Assembly: GCA_035564555.1 (NCBI GenBank)
Contig: DATMTS010000106.1
Coordinates: forward strand, 117,346 to 181,345
Reading direction: 5' to 3'
Source: DATMTS01 sp035564555
GTDB lineage: Bacteria; Actinomycetota; Actinomycetes; Actinomycetales; Microbacteriaceae
DNA length: 64,000 nt
The notes under the pieces are model-generated. The model saw only the letters and a program-made list of their open reading frames with translations, did not search any database and was not told the DNA's origin. The position numbers were made by a program, and so were the translations under genes. How positions within the stretch are numbered: position 1 is the first letter of the stretch; each line of letters starts with the position of its first letter. This document shows, piece after piece, positions 54,507 through 62,879 of the stretch.

Positions 54507-55151
54507 ATGACGACGGAAACGGGAACAGCGGTTCGAGCGCTGGCCGCGCTGCCATATGAGGCCTGTGAGATCGCGACCGATCGCCTGCTGCTCCGCCCGC
54601 TTAACGCGGCGGGCGCAACAGATCTGCACGGCGCCTACCAGAAGCGCAAAGACATCGTGCGCTACCTGCGCTGGGAGGTGCGCGACCACGACGAGCCGGC
54701 GAAGGTGCTGGCCAAGCGCATCGCGCTCTCACACCTGACCGAAGACGGTGACGGCCTGGTGTTCGCCGTGGAATTGCCCGAGCCCGACGGCGGGCATGGC
54801 CGCGTGATCGGCGACATGAGCGTCTTCCTGAAGAGCGCTGCCGACGCGCAGTACGAGATCGGCTGGGTGTTCCACCCAGCCGTGCACGGCCAGGGCTACG
54901 CCACGGAGGCGGCCACGGCGTTGCTCCGGCTCTGCTTCGACACGCTCGGCGCGCACCGGGTGTTCGCCGAACTGGATGCTCGTAACGAGGCATCCGCGCG
55001 GCTGTGCGGAGTGCTCGGGATGCGCCAGGAAGCGCTGCTGCGCGAGCGCGAGTTCGTCGACGGCGAGTGGCACGACATGGCGATCTACGGCATCCTCGCC
55101 AGCGAGTTCGCCACAGGGAAGCCGCTGGTCTCGATCAACACCGCGGGCTAG
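54507..55151 (+). CDS. GNAT family N-acetyltransferase (RimJ/RimL type)
   Basis: A 214-residue acetyltransferase. ATDRLLLRPLNAAGATDLHG opens the fold. IGWVFHPAVHGQGYATEAATALLRLCFDTLGAHRVFAELDARNEASARLCGVLGMRQEALLRER contains the acetyl-CoA loop (Q-G-Y-A-T) and the R-N-x-A-S motif of RimJ/RimL proteins. GAGAGGACGGA lies upstream of the ATG. It is 49 bases after hemA and its stop overlaps the convergent glyS by four bases. The target protein or metabolite is unknown. Confidence 0.9.
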   Translation: MTTETGTAVRALAALPYEACEIATDRLLLRPLNAAGATDLHGAYQKRKDIVRYLRWEVRDHDEPAKVLAKRIALSHLTEDGDGLVFAVELPEPDGGHGRVIGDMSVFLKSAADAQYEIGWVFHPAVHGQGYATEAATALLRLCFDTLGAHRVFAELDARNEASARLCGVLGMRQEALLREREFVDGEWHDMAIYGILASEFATGKPLVSINTAG

Positions 55152-56530
55152 GCGCCCTTCAGCCGCTCGGCCAGATAGAGGTACAGCCCGTCGAGCGGCA
55201 CGCGCTCCTGCTGCATGGTGTCGCGGTCGCGCACCGTGACCGCCCGGTCTTCAAGCGAGTCGAAGTCGACGGTGACGCAGAACGGCGTGCCGATCTCGTC
55301 CTGCCTGCGATAGCGCCGGCCGATCGCGCCGGAGTCGTCGAAGTCGACGTTCCAGGTCTGCCGCAACTCGTGCGCCACCTCGCGCGCCAATGGGGAGAGC
55401 CGCTCGTTGCGCGACAGCGGCAGCACCGCAGCCTTCACCGGTGCGATGCGCGGGTCGAGTCTCAGCACGGTGCGCTTGTCGGTGCCGCCCTTCGCGTTCG
55501 GCACCTCTTCTTCGTGGTACGCGTCGACCAGGAATGCCATCAGCGCGCGAGTCAAGCCGAACGCGGGCTCGATCACGTACGGCACCCAGCGTTCGTTCTT
55601 GCCCTGGTCGAAGTACGACAGGTCCTTGCCGGAATGCTTGGAATGCGTCGACAGGTCGAAATCGGTGCGGTTGGCGACGCCCATCAACTCGCCCCACTCG
55701 CCTGAGAAGCCGAACCGGTACTCGATGTCGATGGTGCGCTTCGAGTAGTGCGAGAGCTTGTCTTTCGGATGCTCGAAGCGGCGCAGGTTCGCCGGATCGA
55801 TGCCGAGGTCGATGAACCAGTCCCACGAACGGTCGATCCAGTAGTCGAACCATTGCTCGTCTTCGCCGGGCTCGACGAAGTACTCGAGCTCCATCTGCTC
55901 GAACTCCCTGGTTCGGAAGATGAAATTGCCGGGCGTGATCTCGTTGCGGAAGCTCTTGCCGATCTGACCGATGCCGAACGGGGGCTTGATCCGAGCGGTC
56001 TGCAGCACGTTGGCGAAGTTGACGAAGATGCCCTGCGCCGTCTCCGGCCGCAGGTACTGCAGCCCCGACTCATCCTGAACCGGGCCGAGGTAGGTCTGCA
56101 GCATCATGTTGAAGTCGCGGGGCGGCGTCCATTTGCCACGCGTGCCGCAGTTCGGGCAGGCGATCTCGGCCATGCCGCCCTCGGGCTCACGGCCCTTCTT
56201 TGCCTGGAAGTCCTCCAGCATGTGGTCTTCGCGGTAGCGCTTGTGACAGTTCAGACATTCCACCAGGGGGTCCGAGAACACGCCGACGTGGCCGGACGCC
56301 TCCCACACCTGCTTGGGCAGGATCACGCTCGAGTCCAGTCCGACGACATCGTCGCGACTGGTCACCATGGACCGCCACCACTGCCGCTTGATGTTCTCCT
56401 TGAGTTCGACGCCGAGAGGCCCGTAGTCCCACGCCGACCGGGATCCGCCGTAGATCTCGCCGGCCTGGAAGACGAATCCGCGGTGCTGCGCGAGCGTGAT
56501 CACGGAATCGAGACGCGACTGTTCTGCCAA
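55148..56530 (-). CDS. glyS: Glycyl-tRNA synthetase, alpha2 type
   Basis: A 460-residue class II synthetase. FVFQAGEIYGGSRSAWDYGPLGVELK is motif-1 region sequence. ECLNCHKRYR and IACPNCGTRG bind zinc. FRNEITPGNFIFRTREFEQMELEYF is motif 2, and the anticodon-binding domain follows from about residue 360. The start chosen is TTG at 56530 (AEQSRLDSVITLAQ), with GGAG six bases upstream. Another in-frame TTG at 56542 has no ribosome site. It charges tRNA-Gly in the cytosol. Confidence 0.95.
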   Translation of the reverse strand: MAEQSRLDSVITLAQHRGFVFQAGEIYGGSRSAWDYGPLGVELKENIKRQWWRSMVTSRDDVVGLDSSVILPKQVWEASGHVGVFSDPLVECLNCHKRYREDHMLEDFQAKKGREPEGGMAEIACPNCGTRGKWTPPRDFNMMLQTYLGPVQDESGLQYLRPETAQGIFVNFANVLQTARIKPPFGIGQIGKSFRNEITPGNFIFRTREFEQMELEYFVEPGEDEQWFDYWIDRSWDWFIDLGIDPANLRRFEHPKDKLSHYSKRTIDIEYRFGFSGEWGELMGVANRTDFDLSTHSKHSGKDLSYFDQGKNERWVPYVIEPAFGLTRALMAFLVDAYHEEEVPNAKGGTDKRTVLRLDPRIAPVKAAVLPLSRNERLSPLAREVAHELRQTWNVDFDDSGAIGRRYRRQDEIGTPFCVTVDFDSLEDRAVTVRDRDTMQQERVPLDGLYLYLAERLKGA

Positions 56531-56536
56531 AGGGAA

Positions 56537-56540
56537 CTCC
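56537..56540 (-). promoter_or_regulatory. Ribosome site deciding the glyS start
   Basis: GGAG on the minus strand lies six bases before the TTG at 56530. It falls inside what would be coding sequence if the upstream TTG at 56542 were used, so it argues for the shorter protein. Confidence 0.55.
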
Positions 56541-56591
56541 AAGATCGGGACAAACGTTTTGCGCCCTATCTTAGTTAGCCGGTAGTGCGCG

Positions 56592-56683
56592 CCCGCGCAC
56601 CGTGGATGCCGCCCCGCGCACTAGCCATGCCGCGCCGCCTCCCGCCCAGCCCCTCGCCGCCCCGCGCACCGTGGATGCCGCCC
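56592..56683. repeat. 23-bp direct repeat upstream of glyS
   Basis: The unit containing CGCGCACCGTGGATGCCG at 56592-56614 is repeated exactly at 56661-56683. Both lie in the 198-base gap between glyS and the DUF4232 gene, where no other feature is seen except the divergent promoters. Confidence 0.75.
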
Positions 56684-56728
56684 GCGCGCCTGCTCCGCCC
56701 GCGCGCGGCGCGATGACACGATGGTGCG

Positions 56729-57403
56729 ATGGCCGATCCGTTTGCGTCGAACCAGCCGACACCGCCCTCCGATCCGCGCGGCGGCCGGTCGAGCGCTGCC
56801 GCGATCACGATCGTGGTGCTCGCCGTGGTCGCCGCGCTCGCGATCGCGGGCCTGATCTGGGCACTGGTCGCCGCCAACGGCACCACCCCGACCCCGACCC
56901 CGAGCCCGGTCCCCACGGCGTCGTCGCCCGCACCCACCCAGACCAGCACCTCGTCGACGCCCACCGGTACGGCGAGCACCGGATTCGGCACCTGCGCCAT
57001 CGGCGACCTGCACGTGACCCTCGGCACACCCAGCGGCGCGGCAGGCAGCACGACGATGCCCATCTACTTCACGAACACGGGCTCCGACCCGTGCGAACTG
57101 CACGGGTTTCCGGGCGTCTCTTTCGTGGGCGACGGCAACGGAACCCAGCTCGGCGCCGCGGCCGACGAGGACCAGTCGGTGCCGATCACTCGGCACATCC
57201 TCAAACCCGGGGACACTGCGCATGCCCTGCTGAAGATCGTGCAGGCTGGGAACGTGGCCGGCTGCACGACCAAGGCCGCCGACGGCCTGCGCATCTATCC
57301 GCCGCACTCCTACGACGCGGCGTTCGTCGCGGCATCCGGCCTCACCGCCTGCACGAACAAAGACGTTCACCTGCTCACCGTGCGCCCGGTCACCACCGGC
57401 TGA
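56729..57403 (+). CDS. DUF4232 domain membrane-anchored protein
   Basis: A 224-residue protein with one transmembrane helix at about residues 24-47 (AITIVVLAVVAALAIAGLIW). A Pro/Thr/Ser-rich linker follows at 50-83, then an extracellular DUF4232 domain. FGTCAIGDLHVTLG, FTNTGSDPCELHGFPGVSFVG, then NVAGCTTKAADGLRIYPP and SGLTACTNKDVHLL give four conserved cysteines, probably two disulfides. DUF4232 proteins are secreted or anchored in actinobacteria with no known function. Confidence 0.87.
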   Translation: MADPFASNQPTPPSDPRGGRSSAAAITIVVLAVVAALAIAGLIWALVAANGTTPTPTPSPVPTASSPAPTQTSTSSTPTGTASTGFGTCAIGDLHVTLGTPSGAAGSTTMPIYFTNTGSDPCELHGFPGVSFVGDGNGTQLGAAADEDQSVPITRHILKPGDTAHALLKIVQAGNVAGCTTKAADGLRIYPPHSYDAAFVAASGLTACTNKDVHLLTVRPVTTG

Positions 57404-57512
57404 CCCGGCACTAGCGGCCGAGCCAGTGCGACGGCCGCCCAAGCGCTACGGCGACAGCCTCCAGTTCATCGACACCCTCGCGCTGGCTCGCGGATGCTTC
57501 TACCGTTGAACC

Positions 57513-58577
57513 ATGGCGCACACGGGAGGGCGCACTGCGTTCATCATCGGCGGCACCGGGCAGATCGGCATCGCCGCCACCCGGGCGCTCACCGATCACG
57601 GCTGGTCGGTGATGATCGCGCATCGGGGCGCGCACCACGGCAACCCGGAACTCGCTGAACGCGACGTCACGACCGTTCGACTCGACCGTTCGGATTCCGA
57701 AACGCTCCTGCCTCTCGCTCGGGGCCACGACCTGGTGGTGGACACGACGGCGTTCGATGCCCAGCACGCGGCGCAACTGGCCGAACTCGCCGGTGACGTG
57801 GGCTCCTTGGTGGTCATTTCGACCGGCTCGGTCTATGCGGCTCCGAACGGCGGCTACTTGGATGTCGCGACGGGTCCCGACGGCTTCCCGGATTTCCCGG
57901 TGCCGATCGCCGAGGATCAGCCGACCATCGACAACGCCGAGAAGACGTACTCGCCGCTGAAGGCGGAGCTGGAGCGCCGCCTCCTTGAGACCGAGGGGCT
58001 GCCGGTCAGCATCCTTCGTCCGGGAGCGGTGCACGGGCCGTACAGCAACATGCTGCGCGAGTGGTACTTCATCAAACGGGTGCTCGACAACCGGCCGCAC
58101 GTCGTGCTCGCCTACGACGGAGAGAGCCGATTCTCGACGACCGCGACCGCGAATCTGGCCGAACTCATCCGGCTCTGCGGGGAACAGCCCGGGGTGCGTG
58201 TGCTGAACGCCGCGGACGAAGAGGGCCTGTCGGTGGCCGAGATCGGCAGAACCGTGTTCGCGGCGATGGACCACGCCGCCGACATCCTGACGTTCCCCGG
58301 TCCGCCGCGCGGTGCGCTCGGCGGATCGCCCTGGTCGGTGCCGAACCCCATCGTGCTCAGCATGCAACGAGCCCGTGACGAGCTCGGTTACAAGCAGCCT
58401 GTGCGGTACGCCGACGCGGTGCGCGAGGAGATCGAGTGGATGCGCGACGTGCTGGCAGGAGCGGCCCGTCGCCAGCAGAGCTGGCGCGAAGTCTTCCCCG
58501 CGCTGACGACGCGCTACGGCGCCGACGCGTGGTTCCTCTACGACGCCGAAGACGAGTTCGCGCGCGCCCGCGCCTGA
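57513..58577 (+). CDS. NAD-dependent epimerase/dehydratase family protein
   Basis: A 354-residue extended-SDR-like protein. FIIGGTGQIGIAATRAL is the nucleotide motif (G-x-x-G-x-x-G) and VVISTGSVYAAPNGGY the strand before the active site. VSILRPGAVHGPYSNMLREWYFIKRVLDN is the family substrate region. The usual Y-x-x-x-K appears as TYSPLKAELE, so the catalytic pair is kept. The sugar-nucleotide or other substrate is unknown, and no sugar-nucleotide genes are adjacent. Confidence 0.85.
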   Translation: MAHTGGRTAFIIGGTGQIGIAATRALTDHGWSVMIAHRGAHHGNPELAERDVTTVRLDRSDSETLLPLARGHDLVVDTTAFDAQHAAQLAELAGDVGSLVVISTGSVYAAPNGGYLDVATGPDGFPDFPVPIAEDQPTIDNAEKTYSPLKAELERRLLETEGLPVSILRPGAVHGPYSNMLREWYFIKRVLDNRPHVVLAYDGESRFSTTATANLAELIRLCGEQPGVRVLNAADEEGLSVAEIGRTVFAAMDHAADILTFPGPPRGALGGSPWSVPNPIVLSMQRARDELGYKQPVRYADAVREEIEWMRDVLAGAARRQQSWREVFPALTTRYGADAWFLYDAEDEFARARA

Positions 58578-58628
58578 CCCTGGTCCGCCGACGCCCCGCG
58601 TATCCCTCCGTGTCCCCCTTCCCCGTTG

Positions 58629-58670
58629 CCCCGTCCCCCTTCCCTTGTTCCCCGTCCCCCTTCCCTTGTT
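58629..58670. repeat. Perfect 21-bp tandem repeat
   Basis: Two exact copies of a pyrimidine-rich 21-base unit (CCCCGTCCCCCTTCCCTTGT...) lie at 58629-58649 and 58650-58670. A third begins (CCCCGT) and becomes the left arm of fold-back copy B. Confidence 0.8.
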
Positions 58671-58751
58671 CCCCGTATCGAAATCAGGTGAGACGCGCAT
58701 CCGACTGGATAATCCAGCCGACCAGCCGCCTCACCTGATTTCGATACGGGG
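58671..58751. repeat. Fold-back repeat, copy B
   Basis: Perfect 22-bp arms at 58671-58692 and 58730-58751, containing ATCGAAATCAGGTG, surround a centre with CTGGATAATCCAG at 58705-58717. The centre is nearly identical to copy C (GCATCC, then ACTGGATAATCCAGCCGAC). It lies 83 bases after the end of the AbiEi-DUF559 gene. Confidence 0.85.
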
Positions 58752-58834
58752 CGCGAAGCGGGGGCGGCGCGGGGCGCGAAGCTGGGGGCGGGCGCTGGCG
58801 CTCAGTGCGAAGAGCTGGGCGAGTGCGACGGTGG

Positions 58835-59704
58835 TCAGCGGTGCCGGGGCCGCAGGTGGCGACCGCGTCGAATCAGTCGGAGGATGACCGCTTCGATCCG
58901 GTCCCACTCCTGCATGACATGCCGGTACCGCAGACGCAGAATCAGGTAGTCACCGTCGATGAGCTCGATATCCCGGTCGTAGTCGCGCTCGATCTGCCCC
59001 TGCTCGTCGTGGAACCGGCTGTCGCACTCGATCACGAGCCGCTCGCCGACCAGGAGATCCACATGCCCCACGCCTCTACGGTAGAACTGCGTCTCGACCC
59101 GGATGCCGCGGCGCTGCAGCCTCAATCGCACGAGCGTTTCCGTTCCCGACTGGCATCCGCCGTCGCTGTGCCGGACGATCTCCGCGTAGCGCCGAGGCAG
59201 GCCCTCTGTCGCGCGCAGAAGCTGTGCGCGAGTGACGAACCCCTTGTTGAGGGCCGAGTCGATCATCACCAAAGCGCGCTCAGCCGATTGGCATTCGATC
59301 GCGTGCACGAGGGCCGAGACGATCGGCACGATCGCCCGCGCACCTGCAGGGCCGGTCCAATGCACGCAGACGGCGTCGGCGTCGGTCAGTGTCGATCCGG
59401 TGCCTGTTCTGCCGCGCAAACGGGACGCATTCGACTTGACCATCACGTGCAATCGGCCGTCGTCGAGGGCCCACAGCCCGTAGAGATTCGCGGCGGATGT
59501 CGCCGTCACCGTTCCGCCGACGCGAATCGCGTCCAACGCCTCGGCGGGAAGCCCGGGCAGCGCGTACCAGCCCTGCCGAACGCGCTGCACCTCGCCGCGA
59601 CGCACTGCCCCTGCCAGCCTGCGCGGCGATATGCCCGACCGCATCAGAGCCCGCCGTGGTGCAACCCCGCCGAGCGACCGGAGGCCGTTCGCTACCGTTT
59701 CCAT
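58835..59704 (-). CDS. AbiEi-like N-terminus fused to DUF559 nuclease-like domain
   Basis: A 289-residue protein. Residues 1-50 look like the winged helix of AbiEi antitoxins (LRSLGGVAPRRALMRSGISPRRLAGAVRRGEVQRVRQGWYALPG). The C-terminal 90 residues are DUF559, related to Vsr and other PD-(D/E)XK nucleases: GVGHVDLLVGERLVIECD, then RFHDEQGQIERDYDRDIEL, with the expected Asp and E-x-D acids. No AbiEii toxin gene is adjacent. ATG at 59704 is preferred to 59773. The gene is bracketed by two fold-back repeats. Its function, perhaps defence or DNA repair, is unproven. Confidence 0.8.
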   Translation of the reverse strand: METVANGLRSLGGVAPRRALMRSGISPRRLAGAVRRGEVQRVRQGWYALPGLPAEALDAIRVGGTVTATSAANLYGLWALDDGRLHVMVKSNASRLRGRTGTGSTLTDADAVCVHWTGPAGARAIVPIVSALVHAIECQSAERALVMIDSALNKGFVTRAQLLRATEGLPRRYAEIVRHSDGGCQSGTETLVRLRLQRRGIRVETQFYRRGVGHVDLLVGERLVIECDSRFHDEQGQIERDYDRDIELIDGDYLILRLRYRHVMQEWDRIEAVILRLIRRGRHLRPRHR

Positions 59705-59811
59705 CCCGGCAGCTTGCGCCGCCGTCGTCTTGCCTCCCTGCGGAATCCGCCTGATTGGGGAGAACCCGATCAATCCGGCCCTGGGGAAAACAGGTCACGC
59801 GCGAGTCCACC

Positions 59812-59886
59812 CGCGTCAAAATCAGGTGTGGCGCGCATCCAACTGGATAATCCAGCCGACACCTCGCCTCACCTGATTTCGAAGCG
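59812..59886. repeat. Fold-back repeat, copy C
   Basis: Arms at 59812-59833 and 59865-59886 match with three mismatches. CTGGATAATCCAG lies at 59843-59855. It is the most diverged copy in the arms but shares its centre with copy B. It lies 108 bases upstream of the AbiEi-DUF559 start. Confidence 0.8.
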
Positions 59887-59901
59887 GTAGGAGCGTCCAC
59901 G

Positions 59902-59960
59902 AGCGCGGAGCGGAGCGCGGAGCGGAGCGCGGAGCGCGGAGCGCCTGCGCGGAGCGGCGG
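59902..59960. repeat. GCGGA/GCGCGGA tandem tract
   Basis: Short units GCGGA and GCGCGGA repeat about eight times between copy C and the livF stop. It has no coding support. Confidence 0.6.
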
Positions 59961-59978
59961 ACGACCGCGCGGGAGGCG

Positions 59979-60695
59979 TCAGGCGACGCCGAGGTACGCT
60001 TCTTTGATCGCAGGGTTCGCCAGCAGTTCGCGGCCCGAGCCGCTGTGCGTGATCGCACCGGTCTCGAGCACGAAGGCGCGATGCGCCCTGCTGAGCGCCT
60101 GGTTCGCGTTCTGCTCCACCAGCAACACCGTGGTGCCCTGCGCATTGATCTCGGTGATGATGCGGAAGATCTGCTTGATGAACTGCGGCGCGAGCCCCAT
60201 CGACGGCTCGTCGAGCAACAGCAGGCGCGGCCGCGACATCAGGGCCCTGCCGATCGCCAGCATCTGCTGCTCGCCGCCGGACATCGTTCCGCCGAGTTGG
60301 GTGCGGCGCTCCTGCAGACGCGGGAACAGGGAATAGACGCGCTCCAGGTCTTCGGGCACACCCGAACGGTCCTTGCGCCCGAAGGTGCCCATGTCCAGGT
60401 TCTCGGTCACCGTCATGCCGGGGAAGATGCCCCGACCCTCCGGCGCCTGCGACAGCCCGCGCACGACGCGCAGGTGCGCCTTCAGCTTGGTGATGTCGTC
60501 TCCGTCGAAGGTGATCGAGCCGGACGAGAGCCCGAGCAGCCCGGAGATCGCCTTCATGGTGGTCGTCTTGCCCGCACCGTTGGCGCCGATCAGGCTGACG
60601 ATCTCGCCTTCCTCGACGGCGAACGAGATGTCGTGCAACGCCTGGATGCGACCGTAGTGCACTGAGACGTTCTTCAGTTCAAGCAGCGTCGTCAT
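59979..60695 (-). CDS. livF: Branched-chain amino acid ABC transporter ATP-binding protein
   Basis: A 238-residue LivF-type ATPase: Walker A GANGAGKTT, signature GTMSGGEQQMLAIGRAL, Walker B LLLLDEPSMGLAP, and VLLVEQNANQAL as the H-loop replacement typical of LivF. VSVHYGRIQALHDISF opens the protein. It is the last gene of the four-gene transport unit and overlaps livG by 17 bases. A urea-type (UrtE) homolog is the alternative. Confidence 0.92.
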   Translation of the reverse strand: MTTLLELKNVSVHYGRIQALHDISFAVEEGEIVSLIGANGAGKTTTMKAISGLLGLSSGSITFDGDDITKLKAHLRVVRGLSQAPEGRGIFPGMTVTENLDMGTFGRKDRSGVPEDLERVYSLFPRLQERRTQLGGTMSGGEQQMLAIGRALMSRPRLLLLDEPSMGLAPQFIKQIFRIITEINAQGTTVLLVEQNANQALSRAHRAFVLETGAITHSGSGRELLANPAIKEAYLGVA

Positions 60696-61620
60696 CGGGC
60701 TCTCCCAAGTAGGCGGCGATCACCTGCGGATTGTTCCGCACCTGCTCAGGCGTGCCGTCGGCGATCTTCTTTCCGAACTCGAGCACCACGATGCGGTCGG
60801 TGACACCCATCACCAGGCGCATGTCGTGCTCGATGAGCAGCACGGTGTAGCCATCGCCCCGAATGGTGCGGATGAGCTCCATCAGCTCGTCCTTCTCCGC
60901 GGGGTTGAATCCCGCGGCCGGCTCATCCAGGCAGAGCACCTTCGGGTCGGTCGCCAGCGCCCGAGCGATTTCGAGCCGGCGCTGCGAGCCGTACGGCAGA
61001 TGGCGGGAGAGCTGCTGTGCGAAATCGGCGATGCCGACGAATTCGAGCAGCGCGAGCGCACGGTCGATGGCGCTGCGCTCCTCGCGGTAATGCCGGGGAC
61101 TGCGCACCAGGGCGCCGGGCACGCTGGTCTTGTGCCGGGCATCAAGTCCGACGACGACGTTCTCCAGCGCGGTCATCTCACCGAACAGGCGAATGTTCTG
61201 GAAGGTGCGCGCCAACCCCATCCGCGTGATGGTGTGCTGCTTGCGCCCGACGATCGACTGCCCTTCGAGCAGGATGCGCCCCTTGGTCGGCCGGTACACG
61301 CCGGTCATCGCGTTGAACAGCGTCGTCTTGCCCGCGCCGTTCGGCCCGATCAGCCCGAGGATCTCACCGCGATCGATGTGCATCGAGATGTTGTCGAGCG
61401 CAGTGAGGCCGCCGAATTTCATGGTGAGCTGGTCGACGTCGACGATGCGCTCGCCGACCGCGACCTCGATCTCGCGTTCCGGAGCGGCCGCCTCGGCGAT
61501 CTCCGCGTCGACGGGCAGCGCGTCGAAGTCGGGCTCCGCGGATGCCGTGGCGCGCGCCACGGCATCGTCGTACGCGCGCTGCGCGCTGGGCGGCAGTTGC
61601 GGGTCTTCCGTGCCGCTCAT
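60679..61620 (-). CDS. livG: Branched-chain amino acid ABC transporter ATP-binding protein
   Basis: A 313-residue LivG-type ATPase: GPNGAGKTT, LARTFQNIRLFGEMTALENVVVG, then LPYGSQRRLEIARAL and LCLDEPAAGFNPAEKDEL, all LivG signatures. An acidic extension of about 60 residues precedes the ATPase core (MSGTEDPQLPPSAQRAYDD), longer than the E. coli protein. ATG at 61620 overlaps the livM stop (ATGA). Confidence 0.93.
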   Translation of the reverse strand: MSGTEDPQLPPSAQRAYDDAVARATASAEPDFDALPVDAEIAEAAAPEREIEVAVGERIVDVDQLTMKFGGLTALDNISMHIDRGEILGLIGPNGAGKTTLFNAMTGVYRPTKGRILLEGQSIVGRKQHTITRMGLARTFQNIRLFGEMTALENVVVGLDARHKTSVPGALVRSPRHYREERSAIDRALALLEFVGIADFAQQLSRHLPYGSQRRLEIARALATDPKVLCLDEPAAGFNPAEKDELMELIRTIRGDGYTVLLIEHDMRLVMGVTDRIVVLEFGKKIADGTPEQVRNNPQVIAAYLGEPDDDAA

Positions 61621-62879
61621 GCGCCACCTCCCTGATTCGCAGCGTCGTCGTGCGCTGTCGCAGACGCCGAAAGCGCGACATCCACTGCCGGCGGGGTCGC
61701 GGATTGCGCCGTGAGAGATCCGGTGCGCGGCGCCGGCCGGGTGGCCCTGATCCCGTCGAGCTTGCCGCTGACCAGCCGCGTGAAGGTCAGCAGATAACTC
61801 TTCGCGGCGATCAGCCCCTGCGGGCGGAAGATCATCAGCACGACCAGCGCGACACCGAAGATCAGGTACTTGTACTCGGCGATGGCGGTGAACCGCAGCG
61901 GGATGTATGCCACGATCGCGCCACCGAGGATCGCGCCGATCTTGTTGCCGGCGCCGCCGAGCACGACGGCTGCGACGAACAGCATCGAGGTCACCACGTC
62001 GAATTTCTGGTTGTTCACGAAGCCGACCTGCCCGGCGAACAGCGCGCCCGAGAGACCGCCGATGCCGGCGCCGATCGCGAACGCCCACACCTTGAAGCGG
62101 AAGGTGGGCACGCCCATGATCTCGGCGGCATCCTCGTCTTCGCGGATCGCGATCCAGGAGCGGCCCACCCGGCTGCGCTCCAGGTTGCCGACCAGGATCA
62201 GCACGATGATCAGGATGGTGACGACGAGCCAGTACCACGGAGTCCCGTTGGAGTTCGAGAAGAGCGGCTCGCCGCTGACCCCGGTTCCGGGCGGTCTGCC
62301 GATGTTCTGGAAGCCCACCTGGCCTTTGGCCGCGGGGATGATCGTGGCCAGGATTCGGATGATCTCACCGAAACCGAGGGTCACGATCGCCAGATAGTCG
62401 CCGCGCAGGCGAAGTGTCGGGATGCCGAGCACGACGCCGAACACCATTGCGATGCCGATCGCCAGCGGCAGGGTCCACAGGTAGGGGATGTGGATGAGCG
62501 ATGAGTCCGGGCTTGTGAAGAACGCCGCGGTGTACGACCCGATCGCGAAGAACGCGATGTAGCCGAGGTCGAGCAGCCCGGCGAAGCCGACGACGACGTT
62601 CAGGCCGACGGCGACCAGCGCGTAGACCGACATCTGGAAGCACGCGATCGCGAAGTTGTTGCCCGGCTCCGTCGTGATCAGCCACGGATTCGCAACCGGC
62701 AGCAGGTAGGCCAGCACCGCGATGACCGCCAGCACGAGCCACTGCTGCCACCGGTGCAGATTGCGCCAGCGGCGCCGCCAGCCGTCGCCGGGCCTGCCGC
62801 GGCCGAACGACTCGCGGTCGACTCCGGTCTGCGCCGCGCGGGCGCTCGGCATGACCGTCTTGCCGTCTTGGGTGCTCAT
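61617..62879 (-). CDS. livM: Branched-chain amino acid ABC transporter permease
   Basis: A 420-residue permease with about ten spans. VGLNVVVGFAGLLDLGYIAFFAIGSYTAAF, then TLRLRGDYLAIVTLGFGEIIRI and WIAIREDEDAAEIMGVPTFRFKVWAF are LivM signatures. Both ends carry hydrophilic extensions: about 45 residues at the N-terminus (RRRWRNLHRWQQW) and about 55 at the C-terminus. Its ATG overlaps the livH stop (ATGA). Confidence 0.93.
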   Translation of the reverse strand: MSTQDGKTVMPSARAAQTGVDRESFGRGRPGDGWRRRWRNLHRWQQWLVLAVIAVLAYLLPVANPWLITTEPGNNFAIACFQMSVYALVAVGLNVVVGFAGLLDLGYIAFFAIGSYTAAFFTSPDSSLIHIPYLWTLPLAIGIAMVFGVVLGIPTLRLRGDYLAIVTLGFGEIIRILATIIPAAKGQVGFQNIGRPPGTGVSGEPLFSNSNGTPWYWLVVTILIIVLILVGNLERSRVGRSWIAIREDEDAAEIMGVPTFRFKVWAFAIGAGIGGLSGALFAGQVGFVNNQKFDVVTSMLFVAAVVLGGAGNKIGAILGGAIVAYIPLRFTAIAEYKYLIFGVALVVLMIFRPQGLIAAKSYLLTFTRLVSGKLDGIRATRPAPRTGSLTAQSATPPAVDVALSASATAHDDAANQGGGA

